This document shows positions 49,501 through 59,301 of a stretch of DNA of 64,000 nucleotides, piece after piece (position 1 is the first letter of the stretch; each line of letters opens with the position of its first letter). The DNA comes from Muricea muricata (Eukaryota; Cnidaria; Anthozoa; Malacalcyonacea; Plexauridae), in assembly GCA_963855995.1 (NCBI GenBank), contig OY979726.1, positions 8,160,701 to 8,224,700 on the forward strand, written 5' to 3'. Made by a program: the position numbers and the translations under genes. Under the pieces are notes generated by a model that did not search any database, had not been told where the DNA came from, and saw only the letters and a program-made list of their open reading frames with translations.

Positions 49501-50404
49501 TGCAATATATCATTTTGCTCAACTCGTTCTTTTTAGCACTTAAAAACTCATTTTAAGCTCTAAAACGTCGCCGTGATCGATTTGAGACGGCAATTTTTAG
49601 TTGGCAGTCCGAGCATGTTTTTACGCTCAAATCGCTTCCAGAACGCCTAAAACGCGATTTTGATGATTGTAAGAGCGTTTCTTTTCAGTGTCAAAGCATG
49701 TTGTAGGTTTCTCATTTCAACATGCTATTTTGCTGATGTCGATAGTTTGAGGCCGAAAACGTGATTGCGGACTTGCTAAGTTCTCCAATTTCGATTTAGA
49801 CGCGGTCTTTTAGGTCCGCGATTGCAATATATCATTGGGCTCAACTCATTCATTTTAGCACTCAAAACATCATTTTAAGCTCTAAAACGTCGCCGTGATC
49901 GATTTGAGACGGCAATTTTTAGTTGGCAGTCCGAGCATGTTTTTACGCTCAAATCGCTTCCAGAACGCCTAAAACGCGATTTTGATGATTGTAAGAGCGT
50001 TTCTTTTCAGTCTCAATGATTGTTGTAGGTTTCTAATTTCAACATGCTATTTTGCTGATGTCGATAGTTTGAGCGCCGAAAACGTGATTGCGGACTTGCT
50101 AAGTTCTCGAAGTTCGATTTAGAAGCTGTCTTTAAGGTCTGCGATTGCAATATATCATTCGGCTCAACTGGTATATTTTAGTACTCGAAACATCATTTTA
50201 AGCTCTAAAACGTCGCCGTGATCGATTTGAGACGGCGATTTTTAGTTGGCAGTATGAGCATCTTTTTACGCTCAAATCGAGTCCAGAACGCCTAAAACAC
50301 GATTTTGATTATTGTAAGAGCGTTTCTTTTCAGTTTCAAAGAGGGTTGTAGGTTTCTCATTTCAAAATGCTATTTTCATGATGTCGATAGTTTGAGCGCC
50401 GAAA
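46527..50404 (+). repeat. 12-mer derivative, unit U3 (3878 bp)
   Basis: It equals U2 plus one extra pair of monomers. CGAAAAAATGATGG lies at 48461 and 49108, 647 bp apart, so the pair (AAAAAATG monomer plus TTTTTTTCTG monomer) is present twice. The joint lies in the hairpin segment between about 49043 and 49103, where a tail with CAGTGTC is joined to a head with GAAAAAATG. Confidence 0.9.
47215..47222. other. Micro-inversion allele AGACAGCT in unit U3
   Basis: Same inverted core, 3231 bp after the U2 copy. Confidence 0.88.
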
Positions 50405-53400
50405 ACATGACTGCGGACTTGCTAAGTTCTCCAATTTCGATTTAGAAGCTGTCTTTTAGCTGCGCGATTGCAATATATCATTGGGCTCAACTCGTTCACT
50501 TTAGAACTCAAAACATCATTTTAAGCTCTAAAACGTCGGCGTGATCGATTTGAGACGGCAATTTTTAGTTGGCAGTCTGAGCATGTTTTTACGCTCAAAT
50601 CGCTTCCAGATCGCTTAAAACTTGATTTTGATGATTGTAAGAGCGTTTCTTTTCAGTCTCAATGATTGTTGTAGGTTTCTAATTTCAACATGCTATTTTG
50701 CTGATGTCGATAGTTTGAGCGCCGAAAACATGATTGCGGACATGCTAAGTTCTCCAATTTCGATTTAGAAGCTGTCTTTTAGGTACGCGATTGCAATATA
50801 TCATTGTGCTCAACTCGTTCATTTTAGACTCAAAATATCATTTTAAGCTCTAAAACGTCGCCGTGATGGATTTGAGACGGATATTTTTAGTTGGCAGTCT
50901 GAGCATGTTTTTACGCTCAAATCGCTCCAGAACGTCTAAAACGCGATTTTGATGATTGTAATAGCGTTTCTTTTCATTCTCAAAGCATGTTGTAGGTTTC
51001 TCATTTCAACATGCTATTTTGCTGATGTCGATAGTTTGATCGCCGGAAACATGATTGCGGACTTCCTATAAGTTCTCCAATTTCGATTTAGAAGACAGCT
51101 TTTAAGTACGCGATTGCAATATATTATTGTGCTCAACTCGTTCATTTTAGCACTCAAAACATCATTTTAAGCTATAAAACGTCGCCGTGATCGATTTGAG
51201 ACGGCAATTGTTAGTGTGCAGTCTGAACATGTTTTTACGCTCAAATCACTTCCAGAACGCCTAAAACACGATTTTGATGACTGTAAGAGCGTTTCTTTTC
51301 ATTCTCAAAGCATGTTGTAGGTTTCTAATTTCAACATGCTATTTTGCTGATGTCGATAGTCTGAGCGCCGAAAACATGATTGCGGACTTGCTAAGTTCTC
51401 CAATTTCGATTTAGAAGCTGTCTTTTAGGTTCGTGATTGCAATATATCATTGGGCTCAACTCGTTCATTTTAGCACTCAAAACATTATTTTTAAGCTCTA
51501 AAACGTCGCCGTGATCGATTTGAGACGGCAATTTTTAGTTGGCAGTCTGAGCATGTTTTTACGCTGAAATCGCTTCCAGAACGCCTAAAACGCGATTTTG
51601 ATGATTGTAAGAGCGTTTCTTTTGAGTCTCAAAGCATGTTGTAGGTTTCTCATTTCAACATGCTATTTTGCTGATGTCGGTAGTTTGAGCGCCGAAAACA
51701 TGATTGCGGACATGCTAAGTTCTCTAATTTCGATTTAGAAGCTGTCTTTTAGGTACGCGATTGCAATATATTATTGTGCTCAACTCGTTCATTTTAGCAC
51801 TCAAAACATCATTTTAAGCTCTAAAACGTCGCCGTGCTCGATTTGAGACGGCAATTTTTAGTTGGCAGTCCGAGCATGTTTTTACGCTCAACTCATTTCC
51901 AGAACGCCTAAAACGCGATTTTGATGATGTAAGAGCGTTTCTTTTCATTCTCAAAGCATGTTGTAGGTTTCTAATTTCAACATGATATTTTGCTGATGTC
52001 GATAGTTCGAGCGCCGAAAACATGATGGCAGACTTCCTATAAGTTCTCCAATTTCGATATAGAAGCTGTCTTTTAGGTCCGCGATTGCAATATATCATTG
52101 GGCTCAACTGGTTCACTTTAGCACTCAAAAACTCATTTTAAGCTCTAAAACGTCGCCGTGATCGATTTGAGACGGCAATTTTTAGTTGGCAGTCTGAGCA
52201 TGTTTTTACGCTCAAGTCGCTTCCAGAACGCCTAAAACGCGATTTAATGATTGTAAGAACGTTTCTTTTCAGTCTCAAAGCATGTTGTAGGTTTCTCATT
52301 TCAACATGCTATTTTGCTGATGTCGATAGTTTGAGCGCCGAAAAAATGATGGCGGACATGCTAAGTTCTCTAATTTCGATTTAGAAGCTGTCTTGTAGGT
52401 ACGCGATTGCAATATATTATTCTGCTCAACTCGTTCATTTTAGCACTCAAAAAATCATTTTAAGCTCTAAAACGTCACCGTGATCGATTTGAGAAGGCAA
52501 TTTTTAGTTGGCAGTCTGAGCATGTTTTTACGCTCAAATCGCTTCCACAACATCTAAAACGTGATTTTGATGATTGTAAGAGCGTTTCTTTTCAGTCTCA
52601 ATGCATGTTGTAGGTTTCTTATTTCAACATGTTTTTTTCTGATGTCGGTAGTTTGAGCGCCGAAAACATGATTGCGGACTTCCTATAAGTTCTCTAATTT
52701 AAATATAGAAGCTGTCTTTTAGGTACGCGATTGCAATATATCATTTTGCTCAACTCGTTCTTTTTAGCACTCAAAAACTCATTTTAAGCTCTAAAACGTC
52801 GCCGTGATCGATTTGAGACGGCAATTTTTAGTTGGCAGTCCGAGCATGTTTTTACGCTCAAATCGCTTCCAGAACGCCTAAAACGCGATTTTGATGATTG
52901 TAAGAGCGTTTCTTTTCAGTGTCAAAGCATGTTGTAGGTTTCTCATTTCAACATGCTATTTTGCTGATGTCGATAGTTTGAGCGCCGAAAAAATGATGGC
53001 GGACATGCTAAGTTCTCTAATTTCGATTTAGAAGCTGTCTTGTAGGTACGCGATTGCAATATATTATTCTGCTCAACTCGTTCATTTTAGCACTCAAAAA
53101 ATCATTTTAAGCTCTAAAACGTCACCGTGATCGATTTGAGAAGGCAATTTTTAGTTGGCAGTCTGAGCATGTTTTTACGCTCAAATCGCTTCCACAACAT
53201 CTAAAACGTGATTTTGATGATTGTAAGAGCGTTTCTTTTCAGTCTCAATGCATGTTGTAGGTTTCTTATTTCAACATGTTTTTTTCTGATGTCGGTAGTT
53301 TGAGCGCCGAAAACATGATTGCGGACTTCCTATAAGTTCTCTAATTTAAATATAGAAGCTGTCTTTTAGGTACGCGATTGCAATATATCATTTTGCTCAA

Positions 53401-53880
53401 CTCGTTCTTTTTAGCACTCAAAAACTCATTTTAAGCTCTAAAACGTCGCCGTGATCGATTTGAGACGGCAATTTTTAGTTGGCAGTCCGAGCATGTTTTT
53501 ACGCTCAAATCGCTTCCAGAACGCCTAAAACGCGATTTTGATGATTGTAAGAGCGTTTCTTTTCAGTGTCAAAGCATGTTGTAGGTTTCTCATTTCAACA
53601 TGCTATTTTGCTGATGTCGATAGTTTGAGGCCGAAAACGTGATTGCGGACTTGCTAAGTTCTCCAATTTCGATTTAGACGCGGTCTTTTAGGTCCGCGAT
53701 TGCAATATATCATTGGGCTCAACTCATTCATTTTAGCACTCAAAACATCATTTTAAGCTCTAAAACGTCGCCGTGATCGATTTGAGACGGCAATTTTTAG
53801 TTGGCAGTCCGAGCATGTTTTTACGCTCAAATCGCTTCCAGAACGCCTAAAACGCGATTTTGATGATTGTAAGAGCGTTT
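50405..53880 (+). repeat. 12-mer derivative, unit U4 (interrupted by change to near-consensus monomers)
   Basis: It follows U3 monomer by monomer, including the doubled pair (CGAAAAAATGATGG at 52339 and 52986, again 647 bp apart). After the GAGGCCG / GACGCGGTC monomer, the expected ATGATTGTTG tail is replaced near 53880 by a CAGTGTCAATGC tail, where the near-consensus domain begins. Confidence 0.88.
51093..51100. other. Micro-inversion allele AGACAGCT in unit U4
   Basis: Same inverted core, 3878 bp after the U3 copy, the 12-mer period. The 22-mer copy 2 does not include this monomer, because its homology to U4 starts about 450 bp downstream. Confidence 0.88.
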
Positions 53881-56800
53881 CTTTTCAGTGTCAATGCATG
53901 TTGTAGGTTTCTCATTTCAACATGCTATTTTGCTGATGTCGATAGTTTGAGCGCCGAAAACGTGATTGCGGACTTGCTAAGTTCTCCAATTTCGATTTAG
54001 AAGCTGTCTTTTAGGTCCGCGATTGCAATATATCATTGGGCTCAACTCGTTCATTTTAGCACTCAAAACATCATTTTAAGCTCTAAAACGTCGCCATGAT
54101 CGATTTGAGACGGCAATTATTGTTGGCAGTCCGAGCATTTTTTTACGCTCAAATCGCTTCGAGAACGCCTAAAACGCGATTTTGATTATTTTAAGAGCGT
54201 TTCTTTTCAGTCTCAATGCACGTTGTAGGTTTCTAATTTCAACATGCTATTTTGCTGATGTCGATAGTTTGAGCGCCGAAAACATGATTGCGGACATGCT
54301 AAGTTCTCCAATTTCGATTTAGAAGCTGTCTTTTAGATACGCGATTGCAATATATCATTGTGCTCAACTCGTTCTTTTTAGCACTCAAAACATCATTTTA
54401 AGCTCTAAAACGTCGCCGTGATCGATTTGAGACGGATATTTTTAGTTGGCAGTCTGAGCATGTTTTTACGCTCAAATCGCTTCGAGAACGCCTAAAACGC
54501 GATTTTGATGATTGTAAGAACGTTTCTTTTCAGTCTCAAAGCATGTTGTAAGTTTCTCATTTCAACATGCTATTTTGCTGATGTCGATAGTTTGAGCGCA
54601 GAAAACATGATTGCGGACATGCTAAGTTCTTCAATTTCGATTTAGAAGCTATCTTTTAGGTACGCGATTGCAATATATTATTCTGCTCAACTCGTTCATT
54701 TTAGCACTCAAAACATCATTTTAAGCTATAAAACGTCGCCGCGATCGATTTGAGACGGCAATTTTTAGTTGGCAGTCCGAGCATGTTTTTACGCTCAAAT
54801 CGCTTCCAGAACGCCTAAAACGCGATTTTGATGATTGTAAGAACGTTTCTTTTCAGTCTCAAAGCATGTTGTAGGTTTCTCATTTCAACATGCTATTTTG
54901 CTGATGTCGATAGTTTGAGCGCCGAAAACGTGATTGCGGACTTGCTAAGTTCTCCAATTTCTATTTAGAAGCTGTCTTTTAGGTCCGCGCTTGCAATATA
55001 TCATTGGGCTCAACTCGTTCATTTTAGCACTCAAAAATTCATTTTAAGCTCTAAAACGTCGCAGTGATCGATTTGAGACGGATATTTTTAGTTGGCAGTC
55101 CGAGCATGTTTTTACGCTCAAATCGCTTCCAGAATGCCTAAAACGCGATTTTGATGATTGTAAGAACGTTTCTTTTCAGTCTCAAAGCATGTTGTAGGTT
55201 TCTAATTTCAACATGCTATTTTACTGATGTCGATAGTTTGAGCGCCGAAAACGTGATTGTTGACTTGCTAAGTTCTCCAATTTCGATTTAGAAACTGTCT
55301 TTTAGGTCCGCGATTGCAATATATCATTGGGCTCAACTCGTTCATTTTAGCACTCAAAACATCATTTTAAGCTCTAAAACGTCGCCGTGATCGATTTGAG
55401 ACGGATATTTTTAGTTGGCAGTCCGAGCATGTTTTTACGCTCAAATCGCTTCCAGAACGCCTAAAACGCGATTTTGATGATTGTAAGAACGTTTCTTTTC
55501 AGTCTCAAAGCATGTTGTAGGTTTCTCATTTCAACATGCTATTTTGCTGATGTCGATAGTTTGAGCGCCGAAAACGTGATTGCGGACTTGCTAAGTTCTC
55601 CAATTTCGATTTAGAAGCTGTCTTTTAGGTCCGCGATTGCAATATATCATTGGGCTCAACTTGTTCATTTTAGCACTCAAAACATCATTTTAAGCTCTAA
55701 AACGTCGCCGTGATCGATTTGAGACGGCAATTTTTAGTTGGCAGTCCGAGCATGTTTTTACGCTCAAATCGCTTCCAGAACGCCTAAAACGCGATTTTGA
55801 TGATTGTAAGAACATTTCTTTTCAGTCTCAAAGCATGTTGTAGGTTTCTCATTTCAACATGCTATTTTGCTGATGTCGATAGTTTGAGCGCCGAAAACGT
55901 GATTGCGGACTTGCTAAGTTCTCCAATTTCGATTTAGAAACTGTCTTTTAGGTCCGCGATTGCAATATATCATTGGGCTCAACTCGTTCATTTTAGCACT
56001 CAAAACATCATTTTAAGCTCTAAAACGTCGCCGTGATCGATTTGAGACGGCAATTTTTAGTTGGCAGTCCGAGCATGTTTTTACGCTCAAATCGCTTCCA
56101 GAACGCCTAAAACGCGATTTTGATGATTGTAAGAGCGTTTCTTTTCAGTGTCAATGCATGTTGTAGGTTTCTCATTTCAACATTCTATTTATCTGATGTC
56201 CATAGTTTGAGCGGCGAAAACGTGATTGCGGACTTGCTAAGTTCTCCAATTTCGATTTAGAAGCTGTCTTTCAGGTCCGCGATTGCAATATATCATTGGG
56301 CTCAACTCGTTCATTTTAGCACTCAAAACATCATTTTAAGCTCTAAAACGTCGCCGTGATCGATTTGAGACGGCAGTTTTTAGTTGGCAGTCCGAGCATG
56401 TTTTTACGTTCAAATCGCTTCCAAAACGCCTAAAACGCGATTTTGATGATTGTAAGAGCGTTTCTTTTCAGTGTCAATGCATGTTGTAGGTTTCTCATTT
56501 CAACATGCTATTTTGCTGATGTCGATAGTTTGAGCGCAGAAAACATGATTGCGGACATGCTAAGTTCTTCAATTTCGATTTAGAAGCTATCTTTTAGGTA
56601 CGCGATTGCAATATATTATTCTGCTCAACTCGTTCATTTTAGCACTCAAAATATCATTTTAAGCTATAAAACGTTGCCGCGATCGATTTGAGACGGCAAT
56701 TTTTAGTTGGCAGTCCGAGCATGTTTTTACTCTCAAATCGCTTCCAGAACGCCTAAAACGCGATTTTGATGATTGTAAGAGCGTTTCTTTTCAGTGTAAT

Positions 56801-58070
56801 GCATGTTGTAGGTTTCTCATTTCAACATGCTATTTTGCTGATGTCGATAGTTTGAGCGCCGAAAACGTGATTGCGGACTTGCTAAGTTCTCCAATTTCGA
56901 TTTAGAAGCTGTCTTTTAGATACGCGATTGCAATATATCATTGTGCTCAACTCGTTCTTTTTAGCACTCAAAACATCATTTTAAGCTCTAAAACGTCGCC
57001 GTGATCGATTTGAGACGGATATTTTTAGTTTGCAGTCTGAGCATGTTTTTACGCTCAAGTCGCTTCGAGAACGCCTAAAACGGGATTTTGATGATTGTAA
57101 GAACGTTTCTTTTCAGTCTCAAAGCATGTTGTAAGTTTCTCATTTCAACATGCTATTTTGCTGATGTCGATAGTTTGAGCGCTGAAAACGTGATTGCGGA
57201 CTTGCTAAGTTCTCTAATTTCGATTTAGAAGCTGTCTTTTAGGTCCGCGATTGCAATACATCATTGGGCTCAACTCGTTCATTTTAGCACTCAAAACATC
57301 ATTTTAAGCTCTAAAACGTCGCCGTGATCGATTTGAGACGGCAATTTTTAGTTGGAAGTCCGAGCATGTTTTTACGCTCAAATCGCTTCCAGAACGCCTA
57401 AAACGCAATTTTGATGATTGTAAGAGCGTTTCTTTTCAGTGTCAATGCATGTTGTAGGTTTCTCATTTCAACATTCTATTTATCTGATGTCGATAGTTTG
57501 AGTGCCAAAAACGTGATTGCGGACTTGCTAAGTTCTCCAATTTCGATTTAGAAGCTGTCTTTTAGGTCCGCGATTGCAATATATCATTGGGCTCAACTCG
57601 TTCATTTTAGCACTCAAAACATCATTTTAAGCTCTAAAACGTCGCCGTGATCGATTTGAGACGGCAATTTTTAGTTGGCAGTCCGAGCATGTTTTTACGC
57701 TCAAATCGCTTCCAGAACGCCTAAAACGCGATTTTGATGATTGTAAGAGCGTTTCTTGTCAGTCTCAATGCATGCTGTAGGTTTCTTATTTCAACATGTT
57801 TTTTTCTGATGTCGATAGTTTGAGCGCCGAAAACATGATTGCGGACTTCCTATAAGTTCTCCAATTTAAATATAGAAGCTGTCTTTTAGGTACGCGATTG
57901 CAATATATCATTGTGCCCAACTCGTTCTTTTTAGCACTCAAAAACTCATTTTAAGCTCTAAAACGTCGCCGTGATCAATTTGAGACGGATATTTTTAGTT
58001 GGCAGTCTGAGCATGTTTTTACGCTCAAATCGCTTCCACAACGCCTAAAACGCGATTTTGATGATTGTAA
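53881..58070 (+). repeat. Near-consensus domain E
   Basis: About 13 monomers with the fewest subfamily marks in the window. Internal echoes exist: the GAGCGCAGAAAAC / GCTATCTTTTAGG / CGCCGCGATCG monomer at 54594 and 56532 (1938 bp, six monomers apart) and TTTATCTG heads at about 56191 and 57482 (four monomers apart). The domain is repeated from about 60960 to the end of the window. Confidence 0.83.
55571..55893 (+). repeat. Reference monomer (near consensus), internally a trimer of a ~108-bp element
   Basis: This monomer differs from my eye-built consensus at three positions. An AAAAC landmark falls at 55571, 55679, 55786 and again at 55894, spacings of 108, 107 and 108 bp, one third of the monomer each. 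Writing the three thirds (T1 55571-55678, T2 55679-55785, T3 55786-55893) under each other without gaps gives, by hand count on the consensus, T1/T2 53 of 107, T2/T3 46 of 107 and T1/T3 58 of 108 matches, where base composition predicts about 26%. Shared positions include AAAAC at 1-5, AT at 9-10, CGATTT at 37-42 (T1, T2), and GCT-n-A-nn-TCG at 84-93 in all three. The 323-bp unit therefore looks like an ancient higher-order repeat that became the new monomer. Confidence 0.85.
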
Positions 58071-59301
58071 GAACGTTTCTTTTAAGTCTCAAAGCATGCT
58101 GTAAGTTTCTCATTTCAACATGCTATTTTGCTGATGTCGATAGTTTGACCGCCGAAAACATGATAAGCCTTGCTAAGTTCTAGAATTTCGATTTAGAAGC
58201 TGTCTTTTAGGTCTGCGATTGCAATATCTCATTGGGCTCAACTCGTTCACTTTAGCACTCAAAACATCATTTTAAGCCCTAAAACGTCGCCGTGATCGAT
58301 TTGAGTCGGAAATTTTTAGTTGGCAGTCTGAGTATGTTTTTACGCTCAAATCGCTTCCAGATCGCTTAAAACGCGATTTTGATGATTGTAAAAGCGTTTC
58401 TTTTCATTCTCAAAGCATGTTGTAGGTTTCTAATTTCAACATGCTATTTTGCTGATGTCGATAGTTTGAGCGCCGAAAACATGATTGCGGACTTCCTATA
58501 AGTTCTCCAATTTCGATTTAGAAGCTGTCTTTTAGGACCGCGATTGCCAAAATATCATTGTGCTCAAGTCGTTCTTTTTAGCACTCAAAACATCATTTTA
58601 AGCTCTAAAACGTCGCCGTGATCTATTTGAGACGGCAATTTTTAGTTGGCAGTCTGAGCATGTTTTTACGCTCAAATCGCTTCCAGAACGCCTAAAACGT
58701 GATTTTGATGATTGTAAGAGCGTATCTTTTCAGTCTCAATGCATGTTGTAGGTTTCTTATTTCAACATTCTATTTTGTTGATGTCGATAGTTTAAGCGCC
58801 GAAAACATGATTGCGGACTTCCTATAAGTTCTCCAATTTCGATATAGAAGCTGTCTTTTAGGTCCGCGATTGCAATATATCATTGGGCTCAACTCGTTCA
58901 CTTCAGCACTCAAAAACTCATTTTAAGCTCTAAAACGTTGCCGTGATCGATTTGAGAAGGCGATTTTTAGTTGGCAGTCTGAGCATGTTTTTACGCTGAA
59001 ATCGCTTCCACAACGCCTAAAACGTGATTTTTATGATTGTAAGAGCGTTTCTTTTCAGTCTCAATGCATGTTGTAGGTTTCTTATTTCAACATGCTATTT
59101 TGCTGATGTGGATAGTTTGAGCGCCGAAAACATGATTGCGGACTTCCTATAAGTTTTCCAATTTCGATATAGAAGCTGTCTTTTAGGTACGCGATTGCAA
59201 TAAATCATTGTGCTCAACTCGTTCTTTTTAGTACTCAAAACATCATTTTAAGCTCTAAAACGTCGCCGTGATCGATTTGAGACGGCAATTTTTAGTTGGC
59301 A
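58070..59301 (+). repeat. Diverged domain B cassette (fourth copy)
   Basis: The B order appears once more: TTTTAAGTCTC, TTGACCGCCG with GATAAGCC (one base different from GATCAGCC), GTCGGAAATTTTTAG with CTGAGTATG, GGACCGCG at 58535 and GTGATCTATTTG. It is shorter than B and differs from all other cassettes at several sites. It closes the first 22-mer unit. Confidence 0.78.

Larger units (their letters stand above)
51545..59301 (+). repeat. 22-mer higher-order repeat, copy 1 (24-mer form, ~7757 bp)
   Basis: The unit is made of the second half of U4, domain E and the diverged B cassette. The GTGCTCG monomer occurs at 51814-52128 and again at 59571-59885, 7757 bp apart, while the CGCCATGATCG mark in domain E lies at about 54091 and 61201, 7110 bp apart. 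The difference of 647 bp is the doubled monomer pair at 52339-53632, so the basic unit is 22 monomers. Confidence 0.88.

Noticed and set aside
55601-55620. CENP-B-box-like match (TTCG-nnnn-A) in the AATTTCGATTTAGAAGCTG segment
   Set aside because: The CGGG half of the box is absent, so only about half of the essential bases match; this is expected by chance.
55631-55640. TTTAGG / TTAGG words resembling insect telomere repeat
   Set aside because: One isolated word per monomer, never in tandem.
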